Source of the DNA: Tulasnella sp. 424
Taxonomy: Eukaryota > Basidiomycota > Agaricomycetes > Cantharellales > Tulasnellaceae
Direction: 5' to 3'
DNA: 64,000 bases
Assembly: GCA_019633425.1 (NCBI GenBank)
Contig: WSUB01000120.1
Span: 62,001-126,000, forward strand
Shown: positions 30,965 through 43,422 of the stretch, piece after piece
How positions within the stretch are numbered: the first letter of the stretch is position 1
Layout of the letters: the number at the start of each line of letters is the position of its first letter
The notes under the pieces: model-generated
What the model saw: only the letters and a program-made list of their open reading frames with translations
Told to the model about the DNA's origin: nothing
Database searches by the model: none
Program-made: the position numbers and the translations under genes

Positions 30965-31200
30965 CCTCTTAGCTTTGAAATTGTGCTTCGCAGGCAGAAG
31001 TTGAAACCCGCGGGAACACAATTCAAACCGTGCATCGAATTAGGGGTGAACATCAATCTGGAAGACGGAAGACGGACATGCTCCGGTGCTCATGCTGTCC
31101 TTGAAGTGTTAAAAAGAGCAAATAAATAAAGGCGTGAACCTTGACTTTGAGCGAACGAAAGAGCAGCTGCACGCCATGCAAGAATAACAGCAATATGAAC
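30965..31200. repeat. 3'-flank repeat of the four-helix membrane gene, copy a
   Basis: Related to 34590-34850 and to 37660-37910, the 3' flank of the full gene at 37894. Shared words include GACGGACATGCTCCGGTGCT and AAGTGTTAA(A/G)AAGAGC(A/G)AATAAA. It continues into the gene fragment at 31200-31425. Confidence 0.65.
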
Positions 31201-31425
31201 TCGACCACCAATATTCCACCTTTCCGATCACAGCTAATGAGGGTACAATCACCGCACTTCCATATACGGGAACCTTCTCCTGTAGAGCGCTGTCCTCGTC
31301 AACAGTTGGGAACACCCGCCGATAGCGTCTCGACAGAGGGTGACTTTGGTGCAAGAGCCCCGAGATCCTTTCTCCCTTGCTGTCTTTGTACAACTCGATT
31401 CCAACCTTCTCCAACTCTCTGATTA
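31200..31425 (-). pseudogene. Fragment of the four-helix membrane protein gene (C-terminus only)
   Basis: On the minus strand it reads EKVGIELYKDSKGERISGL, then RRVFPTVDEDSALQEKVPVY and PSLAVIGKVE, which is the last ~75 residues of the gene family at 31785, 37894 and 60790. The family stop codon (TGA after KMEC) is replaced by TAT-TGG. Nothing upstream of the fragment matches. It is a dead 5'-truncated copy that arrived together with its 3' flank. Confidence 0.75.
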
Positions 31426-31784
31426 TGTGTATATAAGAGCTTAAAACCAAACTCAGCAAGTGGTATGGTATAAGGATCAATTGCAAGACTCCGCCTCACC
31501 CAGACAGGTGAGATGGCCTGTCCCGTCACGAATGCAAAGGTTTCTCTGCGCTCCACTCCCCTGCATTCATCCTTAGAGACTAGCATAGTTACTCGCTCAC
31601 TGGAGGGTGAACATTCGAGACCGCTTGGCAGCCAAGCTCGGCTCGAAGGACTTCACAGCACGATGCGGACGTGGGGAGTTTGAAAAACCGAGTAAAATTC
31701 GAATTTGAACGAACGAAGAATAATAATAGTAATACAAAAAATAGGCTGAAAAGTCGGGAATTATAAAAATATCAAACTAAACCG

Positions 31785-34123
31785 TCACGACTCCGCCTTG
31801 CCCATCACAGCGAGCGACGGAATGATTACAGTGCTCCCGTGTATAGGTACTTTCTCCTGCAGTGCGCTCTCCTCGTCCACAACCGGGAACAGACGCCCGT
31901 AACGTCGCGACCGAGAGTGACTCTGGCGCATCAGTCCATAGATCATCTCCCCTTTGCTACCCGTGTACAACCCCATTCCAACTTTGCCCAGCTCCCAATC
32001 GCTGTCGTACACTTGCAGAAGCGGATCGCTCTCCGCAGACCGTGCAACGTGTCTCCCATCCCCGCCAGGGAACAAGGACCCAATAAATGGTAAAGGATCC
32101 GTCAACCACGTTTGAGCCACATCGAGCGCTGACCTCTCCTCGTCCTTCTCCCCTTTCTTCGTCAGCTCACGAGGTACGAAAATCACCTTGTTGTTGGAAG
32201 TGCAGGCGAGGAAGAATATAAAGAGTGCCACCAAGGAGTAGAGGTAGAGGCACCCGATTAACAGAATGGTGGGTGCAGCGGGGTACAGCCCCAAGGCGAC
32301 TAGCTGAGGTGTCGTGACATTGGACGCCGAGACGGATGTCACTAAAGGCGTAATGTACCCCATATTGGAATTGGCGAGTGTCATCTCGAGAACTTCCATA
32401 GCCTGCGATCCTCTGTTCGTCATGTAGGGTCGGAGCGCGTGGAGGAGATTGCTCGTGATCATTTGGAATAGCACGGGGGACCAGAAGACGGACGCGAGTT
32501 CCGACGAGGTGAGATTCGTTTCCAAGATGCTCCACTCCGCTTCTACGGCGTCGTAGCTTGCAACTACGTCCAGATACTCCAGGCTGCAGGAGGCGTAGAG
32601 GTCCACCGCATTGGAGTATGCTACCCCAGGAGCATCAGGGGTCCTAGGAGCAGTGACGTTGGGCCAACGCAGTTGAACGACCGCCGACGCTGGGTTAGAT
32701 GTCCACCCCAACGACGAAAAGTCGCCTGTCCCGTTGCTAGAAGGAAAGGAGTGGGGTGAGTTACGAGTCTATTTAACAGTTTGTTTAACGTACATCATCC
32801 CCCCAATTTCATCGCCAATGACACCTATCACCAAACTCTCGATATTCCTGGCATCTCTTCCTGAATCCAGGAGATCTCCAGACGTATGGTATGGGATACG
32901 AGGGTATCCAGCCTTGGAGCAATTGGTGACCGGGCTCCCACCAGGTACGAGGAATTGCACCGGGGGCGCAGTCAATGTGTCGCACCGGTCCCGTAGGTTT
33001 TCGCACTTCGCGCGAAGCCCCAAAGTGTTGAAAGTAAAGCCTCGGGAGCTGAAACCTTTGGACGGACCAGGAACAAGGATGGCCGTGCCGTTGATGTACT
33101 CCAAGCTCATATATGGGTTGACGTCCAAGATGGTATCATAGGCTTGAAAGTGCATCCATTGCTGGAAACCCCAGTTTAGAAACCCCTCCGAGGTGTAGAC
33201 GAAACTCTGGCACGGTACTTCGGTCTTGCTTAATGGGCCACAGCTGACAGGGTTGTAGGTGATTCCGTATCGCGCGTCGGTCGTAACTGGGATCGATCGA
33301 GTGACGGTTATTGATCGAGCACCGCTGTGTAACCACAGATCAAGCAGCCCTACGATGTGGCTAAGAAGGTAGATCCCGGTGACCCCAACAAAAGCTTCTT
33401 TAAAGAACCGAGGTGCATTCGCTCTTCTCGAACGGCTGATGTAGCGAAGGGTGTTTATGATGGACATTAGGCTTCCAGAGCCTAGGGTCCGAACGAGCAG
33501 CCCATATCTATCCAGCGAGTAGTCCATCGTTGGTGGTTAGCCACGAGCTGAGCACACTTCAATTCGGGAAGCTCACTGAATAGGAGTAAGATTTGCATTG
33601 TCCGGACTCTCTGAGGCGCGTAACCACTGCGTGGCTGACCGATACGCCAATAAGGTCACTAGGATCGTGCTCGTAACGGAGACGAGGTGGCTCTACGCAT
33701 GCGGCCAAGTAAGTCGATAGTGAGAATCGCCAACCTGTTCTCACTCACAGCTAAGGCTGAGAACATCAGTATCCGTAGAGTCTCTGTATGCGTCTGATTT
33801 GACAAGGATCCTTCGGAGCCAGAAGGTTCCATAATGGCGAACGACCCATTCCGCAGCGCTGACATGACGCCTCCTCCGGTTGTTATCGGGTCGTGAAATG
33901 CAGAGAGCCATCCTAATATCAAGGTTGCGGTACCGCCGGTGATGACAAAAACGCAAAATGTGGAAAGGAGGCCGACAGCGCCGAAACGTTTTCGGGACGT
34001 GCGGATCTCGAGTTGGGGGCGGCTTGAGGGTAAGGAGGGCTTGGCTGGTTCGTGGTTGCAGTCCGACTCTGAAACCGGCGACTGGGGTGGTGTTATTTGA
34101 GCACTTGCGCTCTGCGACATCAT
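31785..34123 (-). CDS. Four-helix membrane protein, copy 1
   Basis: Exons 34123-33749, 33692-33577, 33507-32794 and 32736-31785 encode 718 aa. Predicted membrane helices: about 48-70 (GLLSTFCVFVITGGTATLIL), 126-148 (SVTSTILVTLLAYRSATQWL), 202-224 (FVGVTGIYLLSHIVGLLDLW) and 555-580 (TILLIGCLYLYSLVALFIFF). The roughly 330-residue loop between helices 3 and 4 holds several Cys, Asn-X-Ser/Thr sites and the strongly conserved PVTNCSKAGYPRIPY. The tail after helix 4 is conserved too (TWLTDPLPFIGSLFPGGDG, SDPLLQVYDSDWELGKVG). Exon lengths match the two other copies (116, ~714 and ~950 nt). The second in-frame codon of an MMSQ start is less certain. I recognise no named family. Confidence 0.82.
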
Positions 34124-34589
34124 CAATAAATGAGAAAGAGGGGAGGAGCAAGCTCAATGCGCAGGGAGCGGGCGGGCCTTCGAGGGCAACTCGGAAATCG
34201 AGGCGCAAACCTATTTCAACCACGAAAGGCTTCCATTTAGAACGATGCTATCTGACGCCTTGCGGTGGCAGATTTGCTTGGCTACTAAAAACTGACACCC
34301 CAGCCGCTATATGTGGTCCTCAGATGTCGACAAAGGGAGTTCAGGGAGCGGGGTGGGAAAGTTCCCGGTCTTCCCCGAGATTACCGGATCGGTCTTTCGT
34401 GCTCTTTGTTCCTTCACTCGTACGTATCGCCACACATCCGTTATGGAAACAGAGACTCGAAGGAGGTACAAGCGAACAGCAGATGGACCTCTTTACCTCA
34501 TTCCGGGGTCAACCTGGTGATACCGCATTCATGTTCACCTTTGTGCGCTCCTTCTCACTTAACCTAGCTGACGCATTGATTTCCTCCGT

Positions 34590-34850
34590 TGTCTCACAAG
34601 CAGAAGCAGAAACTCGTGGGACCACGATTCAAACAGTGCATCGAATAAGGGGTAACCTACATAGCATCGATTTGGAAGACGGACATGCTCCGGTGCTCAT
34701 GCTGTGCCAGAATCACGCGTGAGCTTGAAGTGTTAAGAAGAGCGAATAAATGACGGAGTTAACCCTGACTTTTGAGCGAGCGAAAGAGCAGATGTGCTGC
34801 CTGCAAGAATATGAGCAATATAAACTCGACCATCAACATTCCACCTTTCC
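34590..34850. repeat. 3'-flank repeat of the four-helix membrane gene, copy b
   Basis: Matches 30965-31200 and 37660-37910. Similarity to the 37.4 kb region probably extends left to about 34300 (shared TTCCTTCACTCGTACGTAT and GACTCGAAGGAGG(T/C)ACAAGC). Confidence 0.65.
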
Positions 34851-35165
34851 AATCTCAGCTAGTGACGGTCCAATCGCCGCACTTCCATGTACGGGAACCT
34901 TCTCCTGTAGAGCGCTGTCCTGGTCAACAGTCAGGAACACCCGCCCATAGTAATGTCTTGACCGAGAGTGACTTTGGCGCATGAGCCCAAAGATCATTTC
35001 TCCCTTGCTGCCCCTGTACAACCCAATTCCAACCTTCCCCAACTCTGAATCACTGTCGTACACCTGTAGAAGCGGATCACTCTCTACAGAACGCGTAACA
35101 TGTCGCCCGTTCCCACCAGGAAATATTGATCCCACAAATGGTAGAGGATCAGTTAATCACGTATT
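34833..35165 (-). pseudogene. Fragment of the four-helix membrane protein gene (last ~110 codons)
   Basis: Open from about 35160 to the stop at 34833: TDPLPFVGSIFPGGNGRHVT, SDPLLQVYDSDSELGKVGIG, then the family C-terminus ending GKVEC. The codon before TDPLP that is Trp in full copies is TGA here, and all sequence upstream is replaced by the flank of the F-box gene at 35447 (junction near 35163). There is no start codon or helix, so it is a remnant. The preserved frame suggests it is young. Confidence 0.75.
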
Positions 35166-36960
35166 CCGACGCTCGTGCGTGAGGAAAGTCGGATGAGGCC
35201 CAAAGGCCGGGAGATGACTAGTGAATCTTCGATCGCAGTACAGTGGGGACAATCTGACCCAGCCAACTCGAGTAACTCTCCCCTAGTGACCGCCGCAGCT
35301 GGTATACATGTACGTTCACAGGGTGCTTAGCGTGGCCGGATTCGTGGAGGACGTGATACAGGCTCGGGTTTTATTTCATTTATTTATTTTGTAATTAGTC
35401 GTGCGCCCACGCTCTTATAATTATTATCAATTACACACTTTATCCGTTACATCATAACAAAGGAATCATTATGCAATCCCGCAAGACAATCCTGGTTTGG
35501 GAACTCTCCAGGATACCCTAAGGTAGCCGTGAGGAAGACATATACGCGGAGAGGTGCCTGCCCAGCCCGTGGCACGAACCCTTTGAAGAAGTCCGGCCAC
35601 TGGGGGTATGTGTTGTGGTATCCACCTTCAATTTCTATCGAGGATTCTCCTATTTGGAATTTATACGCCCATGGAGCCAAGTCCAGACAGAATGACGGTT
35701 CTGTCGTGGAACGAAGCGCCGACCATATTAGAGATCGAATCTGGCCCTCGTATGGTGTCAGCCCCATGTCCCCAGCGTCCCGAGCAGTAATTTGTATGCT
35801 GGTGGATGGCGACAGCTGGAACCAGTCCAGAATACAGCTCACCTCGTCCCCGTTGGCGCAGAGGATACAGAGGAGCTGGAGGTTGGGCACGGGCATGGGA
35901 TCCACTGGAGATTCGTCGTTCAGGCTTTCCAGCCTCGGCATTTCTAATCGGAGGATGCGAAGCCTCGGTGCACTCAAGACAATCGATTTCAAGACGTCGC
36001 AAGTCAATGGCACCGAGGGACGCTCAAGAGTGAGTTCTTCGACCTGGGCGTACAGTATGGAGACGGTAGGGAGTGCACTATCAATGAGGTGGATCCAATG
36101 TGGGGAAGGAATTCCATGGGTTGGGGAGCTTTTATCGGAGGCTTGATATGGAATATCTTCCGCATATACTACTTGCAATCTCTGGATGGCTGGGAGACGC
36201 ATCCAAAGCGGGGCGAACATCTCCTCTCCTCCGTGTCCTAGGTCCAGTATCAAGCTCCTGATACGACTGCACATTGGCAAAACCATGTCCATGAAATGAC
36301 CTGCCCCTTCTTCTTCATCGTATTGTGCCCGAATGCAAAGGGGGGACTGTTTGGCTCGCGTGAGCGCGAGTTCGATCGCATTTTGTGGCATTGAGGCGCA
36401 GATGAGAGACCAGAACGGCGCGTAGGAAACGATGATGTCGTGCCACCTCTTCTCCACCCTCTGGATAGAGCAAAGGTTTCGGTATTGTATTCGCATTTCC
36501 CGAGGAAGGTCGGTGCTCCTCGTGATATTTTTGAGCTCGTCGAAGTTGACGGCAAGGCTGAATATGTCCAGGAGGATGTCGTCTGGGAGAAGTTCAACGC
36601 GCAACAGGCGGTTCCGGTATCGGGAAAAACAACCAAGGAGAAGATCCAGTGTTCCAATCACTTCGGATCCTCCGCGGCTTTCGCACTGTTGCGTTATGAA
36701 ACTGTGACGACCCGAAGGGGATTGATCATAAAGTGGAGCCACACTAAGTATTTAGTTTCTCACTCACGAGTCAAGATCATTGAAACCAACGCCGAATGCC
36801 TGAGCCGCAGTCTCGCCAGCCAGTCTCTCTACCTCAGAGCGATTTAATGTCTCCTTCATAGTTAACGGGTCTGCGGCTCGATTGACTCAAGATTCCCGCT
36901 ACGTTAGTAGGGGTTTCTTCGGTGGTGAAGGAGTGACTCATCACGTGGTTCTATCCTTAT
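35163..36960. repeat. Left arm of inverted duplication (F-box gene plus flanks)
   Basis: Reverse complement of about 58040-59860. Both the coding part and the flanks match: the left 3' flank (CGTATTCCGACGCTCGTGCG...) pairs with CACGGACGAGCGTCGGAAT near 59840, and the left 5' flank (TCATCACGTGGTTC) pairs with GGCATCACGTGGTC near 58070. Confidence 0.75.
35447..36859 (-). CDS. F-box protein, left copy of inverted pair
   Basis: Exons 36859-36768 and 36701-35447 encode 448 aa. The first exon was found by comparison with the right copy: both start MK(E/D)T and continue ERLAGETAAQAFGVGFNDLD before a GTGAGT donor, and both join to FITQQCE. The F-box is VELLPDDILLDIFSLAVNFD with downstream RWHDIIVSYAPFWS. 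The rest is Leu-rich (IRSLILDLGHG, APRLRILRLEMPRLESL) and probably folds as repeats that bind a substrate for SCF ubiquitin ligase. It lies between two four-helix membrane genes on the same strand. A (non-splicing) start inside the intron would give a 431-residue frame, but that is not conserved. Good confidence in class, none in substrate. Confidence 0.85.
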
Positions 36961-37659
36961 GTAATCAAACCGAACGAAGAAACCTTCTGCTCCTTGCAGC
37001 GTTTCGCTTTCTAATATACTTCTACAGTGCTTCACCCTTGGATGCGAACCTTATATGCCGCGGAGCACTGTGGAACATTCTGACTCAGCCGGTGATAGGA
37101 ATATCTGCTATATATACCCGTTGGGGACTGTCAACACTCCCTCGGTTACTTACCGTTATCATCCATGAAAATCGCTTCAGGGACAATCTTGAGCGAGAGG
37201 TCCGTGATCAAGACGAACATGTTCGCTTGGCAACATGAAGGTCTCACGGAACAAACAGAAAGGCACCCGCCTAATGCGGCAAGTGGGTCCAAGGTTTTTG
37301 GGGACCGTACCCATGTTTCCCCACCAAACATCCTGATTTCTCGCCTGTTTCGAATTCTAGTGGACGAGGAAGGACGACCTTGGACAAAGGACCCTGACAA
37401 AAGGAGCTCGGGGAGTGGGGTGGGAGAATTCTGCGTCTTGCCCGAGATTACCAGATCGCGCCTTCGTGCTCTTGTTCCTTCACTCGTACGTATGGCCACA
37501 CATTCGTTATGGGAAACGGAGACTCGAAGGAGGCACAAGCGAACAACAAATGCACCTCCTTACCCCATTGATCAACCTGGTGATACCACCTCCATGCTCA
37601 TCATTGTGCGCTTCTTCTCACCCTGACGTTTCCTTGGCATTGATTTCCCTCCAGTGCGA

Positions 37660-37910
37660 CGTAAGCATAATTGAAGCAGAAACCCGTGGCAACACGATCC
37701 AAACAGTGCCATCGAATTACGTAAACTACAGTACATCAATTTGGCAGACGGACATGCTATGTCAAGATCACGCGTGAATTTGAAAGGTTAAAAAGAGCAA
37801 AAGGGGGGGGGGGAAGGGAGGGGAACCTTGACTTTGACGAACGAAAGAGCAGTTGCGCAGCCTGCGAGAATAACAGCAGTATGAAGTCGACCATCAACAT
37901 TCCATCTTTC
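37660..37910. repeat. 3'-flank repeat of the four-helix membrane gene, copy c
   Basis: Natural 3' flank and last codons of the full gene at 37894, and the probable source of the truncated copies at 31.0 and 34.6 kb. It includes a run of G (37805-37816). Confidence 0.65.
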
Positions 37911-40293
37911 CAATCACAGCTAGTGACGGTCCAATCACCGTACTTCCATGTACGGGAACCTTCTCCTGTAGAGCGCCGTCTTCATCAACAGTCGAGAACA
38001 CCCGCCCATAACGTTTCGACCGAGAGTGACTTTGGCGCATGAGCCCAAAGATCATTTCTCCTTTGCTGCCCTTGTACAACCCAATTCCAACCTTTCCCAA
38101 CTCCCAATCGCTGTCGTACACCTGTAGAAGTGGATCACTCTCTACAGAACGCGCGACATGTTGCCCGTCTCCACCAGGAAATATCGATCCAACGAATGGC
38201 AAAGGATCCGTCAACCACGTTTGGGCGACGTCAAGCGCAGACCTCTCCTCGTCCCGCTCCTTTTTCCTCGTAATCTGACGAGGTACAAATATCGTTCGGT
38301 TGTTGGCGGTGCATGCGAGGAAGAATATAACGAGAGCAATGAGGGAGTAGAGGTAGAGGCAGCCGACCAAGAGAAGCGTGGGTGCCGCAGGGTACAATCC
38401 CACCGCGACAAGCTGAGGTGTGGTGACGTTGGATGCCGCGGTAAACTGCATTAGGGGAGCCGCATACGCGATGCCGTATTTCGCCATCAACGAATTGAGC
38501 ATGTCTACTGTCTGCACTCCCTTGTTCATGATATATGGCTGAAGTGTGTGTTTGAGATCGTCCGTCCCGAGTTGGAATATCATCGGTGTCCAAAAGACGG
38601 AGGCGAGTTCCGGGGAAGAAAGACTTTTCTCCAAAATGCTCCACTTGGCCTCTATGGGGTCGTACTGCGCGGTGACGTCGAGATACGACAGTTCACATGT
38701 TACATATAGGTCCAGGGCGTTGAGGTACGAAACGCCGGGGGTGCCACTGTTCCACTGGGCGGTAGCGTTTCCCCACCGCAGTTGAACGACGGTGGAAGCT
38801 GGATTGGATGTCCATCCCGACGAGAAATCGGTTGTGCCATTACTAGAAGAAAAGATAGATGGTGAGCTATGTGTCACTTCGATGCTCGCATGACGTACTG
38901 CATTCCTCCCATTTCGTCTCCGATGATCCCTATCACTAGGCTCTGGATATTCCTCGTGTCTCGTCCCGATATCTTGAGGTCTCCAGACGTATAGTATGGG
39001 ATACGCGGATATCCGGCTTTCGAACAGTTGGTGACTGGGCCCGAACCATGTACGAAGGCTTCGATTATAGGAGCCATCATCCTGTTACATTGATCCCTGA
39101 GGTTCGTACACTCCACTTGAAGCCCATGTGTGTTGATAATAAACCCTGTGGACTTGAAATTTCTATCCGGGCCAGGTACGAGGATGACCACGTCGTTGAC
39201 GGATTCCAAACTTATTTCTGGGTTGGAGTTTGCGATGGTGTCATAACCCTCAAGGTACATCCATTGCTCGTCGTAAGCCCAATACGTGCCATCCAATTGA
39301 GTGGAGATGAGATTTTGGCAGGGTAACTCGGTCTTGTTGAATGGACCGCATATGGTGTCGTTGTATGTGATTCCGAATTGCGCGTCGGATTGGGTCGGCA
39401 CAGCTCGAAAGACGGATATCGAGCGGGCGCTGCTGTGTAACCACAGATCTATGACGCCGACTGTGTGACTGAGAATGTAGATTCCAGTTACGCCAATGAA
39501 AGCTTCCTTGAAGACCCGAGGCGCGCGCGCTCTTTTCGAACGACTCGTGTAACGGAGGGTGTTTATGATCGCCATCAAACTTCCCGAGCCTAGCGTCCTG
39601 ACGAGCAGTCCATATCTTATGCCAAACAGTCCACGGTCGGTGAGCTCGCAACAAGGTAGGGATATTAGAGACTCACTGGATAGGAGAGAGATTTACGTTG
39701 TCTGGGTTCTCCGAGGCGCGTAGCCACTGCGTGGCTGAGCGGTATGCTAACAAGGTCACGAGGATCGTACTCGTAACAGAAACAAGGTGGCTCTACGTGA
39801 TGCAAAGTAAGTCGACAGTGAGGATCGCCAGCCCATTCTAGCTTACCGCCAAGGCTGAGAACATCAATATCCTAAGGGTCTCCGAGTGCGTCTGAGATGA
39901 GAGGGACCCGTCAGGATCAGAAGGTTCCGTGATCGCAAACATCCCGTTCCGTAGCGCTGACGTGACGCCCCCTGCGGTTGTTACTGGATCATGAAACGTA
40001 TAAAGCCATCCTAATATCAAGGTTGCAGTTCCGGCCGTGACGATAAAAACAAAAAAGGTGGAAAGAAGGCCAATGATCCCGAAGCCTCTTCGGAAGCTGC
40101 GGATCTCGAGTTGGGGACGTTTTGAGGGAGAGGAGGGTTGATTGGAGTCCGGCCCTGTCACTGACGACTGGGAGAATGTTCTGGGAGGGTGTTCAGAGAT
40201 AATCGAGTCCGGGGAGGCCATCGATGAATGGCGGAGGGAGAGAGGGTCAGCTCGGTGAGGAGGGGTAGGCGTGGCGTTTGAATTCGTGGCCAT
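37894..40293 (-). CDS. Four-helix membrane protein, copy 2
   Basis: Exons 40293-39847, 39792-39677, 39615-38899 and 38842-37894 encode 742 aa. The N-terminal 65 residues are Ser/Pro-rich, about 35 longer than in copy 1; an internal Met would give the shorter form. The helices correspond to copy 1 (GIIGLLSTFFVFIVTAGTAT; HLVSVTSTILVTLLAYRSA; FIGVTGIYILSHTVGVIDLW; TLLLVGCLYLYSLIALVIFF). The extracellular loop has SGPVTNCSKAGYPRIPYYTS and the tail TWLTDPLPFVGSIFPGGDG. Exons 2, 3 and 4 are 116, 717 and 949 nt, identical in length to copy 3. Its promoter region (40500-40840) is repeated in inverted orientation at 63190-63550, joined to a fragment of its own exon 3. Confidence 0.82.
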
Positions 40294-41496
40294 TGGATAT
40301 CGGGATGCGATTATATTCAAGCTGAAATGCTTCCACCAAGAATGGAGGGAACCCTTGCGGCCTTGAATGCCTGAAACGGATATTACGTGCCCAGGAAGAC
40401 GTGAAACGGTGCAGCGATAGTTGCTATCTGTATTGCCCCCTAGCTGGGGTCGAAATGTGAACATTATTCATTTGGGACTGACAAGGGGAAGTGGCAAAAG
40501 TCGCGGGGAGACAAAGGGAGCGCACGGACCGAGCCGGCGAACTCAGTTATTACGTAATCACTGATGTTCCCTGCTCTTGAAGGACTCTCAAAGGGCGGCG
40601 ATATTAATCCACACTACTTCCCTTTAAATTACAAGCGAAGCATGTTCCGGCTTCTCCTGATTAGGGAGAAGGATAGGACGTGCCGCTGCCCTTCTCACCG
40701 ATTCAGGGAATTTTCCGATTCAAGGGAACGCTCAGCTCGTGCCACCAGACCGTATTTATCACTTTGATCTTAATTTTTATCTAGCATATAAAATTACTTC
40801 AAATCTTAACTCGGCAAGAACAGGAGGCATGAGTTACGATGCAGCTTGCTGGCGGCCATTTCGGGCAGGTTCAACCTCAGCCTTGGGTTCTGTCCCGAGC
40901 TTGCCCGAACGCAGACCGTATCTGATCAGCCAAAAAACTGACAAAGAGTTTTAAATTTCATGGCAAATACGCTGAGTTCAAGTTTGACGTTTTAGAGTCG
41001 CTGGAAGAGAAGCCTCGAGTTGGTCCAATAGCGTCTGTGCCACCTCCTTCAGCCAGGAACATTAACTAGGGGTCTGGTCGGATAAGTGCAGACAAACGAG
41101 CCCACGGAGCATTGATTCCGAGAATCGTGTAGGCGAATTCGAATGAGCATCCTCGACCACCTCTCGGCTGAATTGGGGACTCTGTCCTCTTAGTTCAATA
41201 CTGCAGGAGGCTTGAGATCAGTGAAGCAGTGTGGAGTGACGCGGACGAATTCTCGGTCATCAGATAATAGACTCTCATTGAATTCCTGTGCTAGAACTCG
41301 GCGAGCTCCAGCCTCCCGGTGGGCGAGTTGGGAACGAAACGGACCGCTGCCTTAGCGTGTGACCTTGTGACCGTCACACACCCAGGCACCCCGTTTTGCC
41401 AGCACGGTTCAAGAATAGACAGGGCGACATCTCCTCATCCCCAAATCACTCACTCCGAAGTTCCCTGGGATAAGGGACTTTTATATCTATCCCGTA
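40294..41496. other. Divergent intergenic region with repeated promoter segment
   Basis: About 1.2 kb between the leftward membrane gene and the rightward GT61 gene. The first part (about 40500-40840) is the inverted counterpart of 63190-63550: for example AAAATTACTTCAAATCTTAA here and TTTGAAGTAATTTTGTATAG there. No coding frame with support. Confidence 0.55.
40500..40840. repeat. Inverted repeat arm (promoter of membrane copy 2)
   Basis: Reverse complement of 63190-63550 with indels. Matching landmarks are CCGATTCAAGGGAA, TTATCACTTTG and AACTCGGCAAG. It marks a second junction of the inverted duplication, separate from the F-box arms. Confidence 0.7.
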
Positions 41497-43422
41497 ATGT
41501 CTGGCCCGATACGGTAGGCTCTCTAACTTTTCCGGCTCTAAGTTCACCTTGCTTAATCTGGCCCGCTCCTTCTCCTCTGGTTTTTAGGCGTACATTGGCA
41601 CTGAGATCCGCTGTCGGTATCTTCTCTATATTTCTGATAGGTTCAATATGGACTCGCAAACCAGACGCGTCCTTGATGCCTGGGTCCTGGCATTGGTCGA
41701 CGAGTTCAAGCTACGATCAACACCATGAACAAGGTGGCTTACCTTCAGTTTCGGTCTCGAATGCCAAATATCCACCGGTCAAACCGATACGCCCGACTGT
41801 TAAGCTCTCCCATATGCCGGGATACACCCTTTTACAAGACGTTTATATGTCAAATGGCACTCTCTACATCGTCGCAAACGACCCCAACGAATGGCCGCCT
41901 CTGAACGCAATAACATCATCCGGGTATAATTTAGAATGGTCAGATGAGGAGAGGAGGCTTCGCGAACCGACTAAATGGCATATCGATATCGTCTCGGAAG
42001 CTGAAGCTGCTCGGCGGTGGGGAAACACCGTCTGGCCAGTGAACGATTGGACGGTAAGCATCTGACTGTGACCACTTAACATCCGCTGCTGGAGCTCACA
42101 TACCTCGATTAGTTCTTCGTCAACGAGCCAGACCAGTTTCTCTACCATTATTATCACTATATTGGAGAGACTTTCCTTGGTCTCGTCCGGTTGTACTCCT
42201 CTCTAGACCCCAACATCAACGTACGAGGGGAGACAAAGCTTCCAGATCCAGCTCGCATGATTCTACGTCACGTCGCGTATGATGAATGGATCAATTGGTC
42301 AACACTCAACTGGTATGCGACGTATAGCGCGTGGCCTTCTATGAGTGAGCTCCGCTGCTTGGTTGTCATCACGATTCAACGTTTACCAACTCTTCTCTTT
42401 CCAACAGGCGTTGAGACTATCTCTCAATGGGAACAACGTGCCTATATGACACGGGATAACCGCGCCGCCTGGCGATTCGAAAACATGCTGATCGCGGACC
42501 GAGGTGCTTCTTTCCGGTACGAAAAAGTCCCAGGTCGGAATCACCGAACTGCATGGTCGGCCTGGGAGGGGACGCAAAACACCTCGTCGCGGTGGTGGTG
42601 GGAGCCTGTTCGGCGATCTGTTCTCCGTGCTGCACGTGTAGACGAGAAGATTGTCGACCGTCCATCGATTTGGGCGAACTGGAAAGGGTCGTTTATTGGG
42701 GACTACCCGCCAACGCAAGCGGACTTGGCCGTCGCGAAGGAAGCTCACAAGCTTGCTCCGGTCGTGATCACGTACGTCTCAAGACAAAACGGAGGCAGGA
42801 GACTGCTTAAAGACGACGACTTGCTGCTCGTCAAGTCACTGAAGGAGCTCACGGAGAGAAGGGGATGGAAGTTCAACCATGCTTTCATGGAGAAGATGAC
42901 GCCTGAGGAGCAACTGAGACTCGCTGGCGAGACCACGGTAAGTGGGTCTCATTAATACTTTCGTTTCCTTTGGTTGACTGTCGTCTCTCTCTAGATTCTC
43001 ATCGGTGTACACGGAAATGGCCTCACGCATCTTGTTTGGTTGCCGCTGACCCCGATCACGACGGTCATCGAGATTTACTTCCCCGGAGCTTTCTCAAAAG
43101 ACTACGAGTGGACAGCTCGGGCGTTAGGTCAGACTAAGCTATCTGAGAGGCCAGAGCATACTAATCACGCGCTCTTCGTCTTCAGGACTCACTCACTACG
43201 CAATCTGGAACGATACGTGAGTGTCCCTTGGCCAACGCTCCCTTGGATGCAATTGCTGATGAAAATTACAGTGCTTTCACCCATCCCACCGAACCGAAAG
43301 TCGATTATCCGCCAGAGTTCCATGGCAATAGCATCCCAGCTCATGGACCTTCAATCGCTCGGATTATTGAAAGCCGAGTTGATGGTAAATTGCTGGACAC
43401 CAGGACCCCGAAATCGACCTGA
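41497..43422 (+). CDS. Family 61 glycosyltransferase (DUF563), type II membrane protein
   Basis: Seven exons (41497-41513, 41588-42053, 42113-42344, 42408-42937, 42995-43127, 43186-43216, 43272-43422) encode 519 aa. The 17-nt first exon (MSGPIR) joins RTLALR, giving a short cytosolic N-terminus and a Golgi-type signal anchor at about residues 13-28 (SAVGIFSIFLIGSIW). The lumenal part has WPVNDWT, FLYHYYHYIGETFLGLVRL, DRPSIWANWKG and, at about 418-431, GVHGNGLTHLVWLP, the hallmark of GT61 enzymes that move xylose, GlcNAc or arabinose from nucleotide sugars onto proteins or glycans. The specific donor cannot be told. The last codons and 3' flank are repeated at 45488. All exon phases close; a start at 41319 without the first intron is less likely because it lacks an anchor in the right place. 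Confidence 0.86.

Noticed and set aside
33958..34722. 254-codon plus-strand ORF
   Set aside because: It is antisense to exon 1 of membrane copy 1 and its flank; no codon or domain signal of its own.
35529..36146. 205-codon plus-strand ORF
   Set aside because: Antisense shadow of the left F-box gene; a similar shadow occurs in the right copy.
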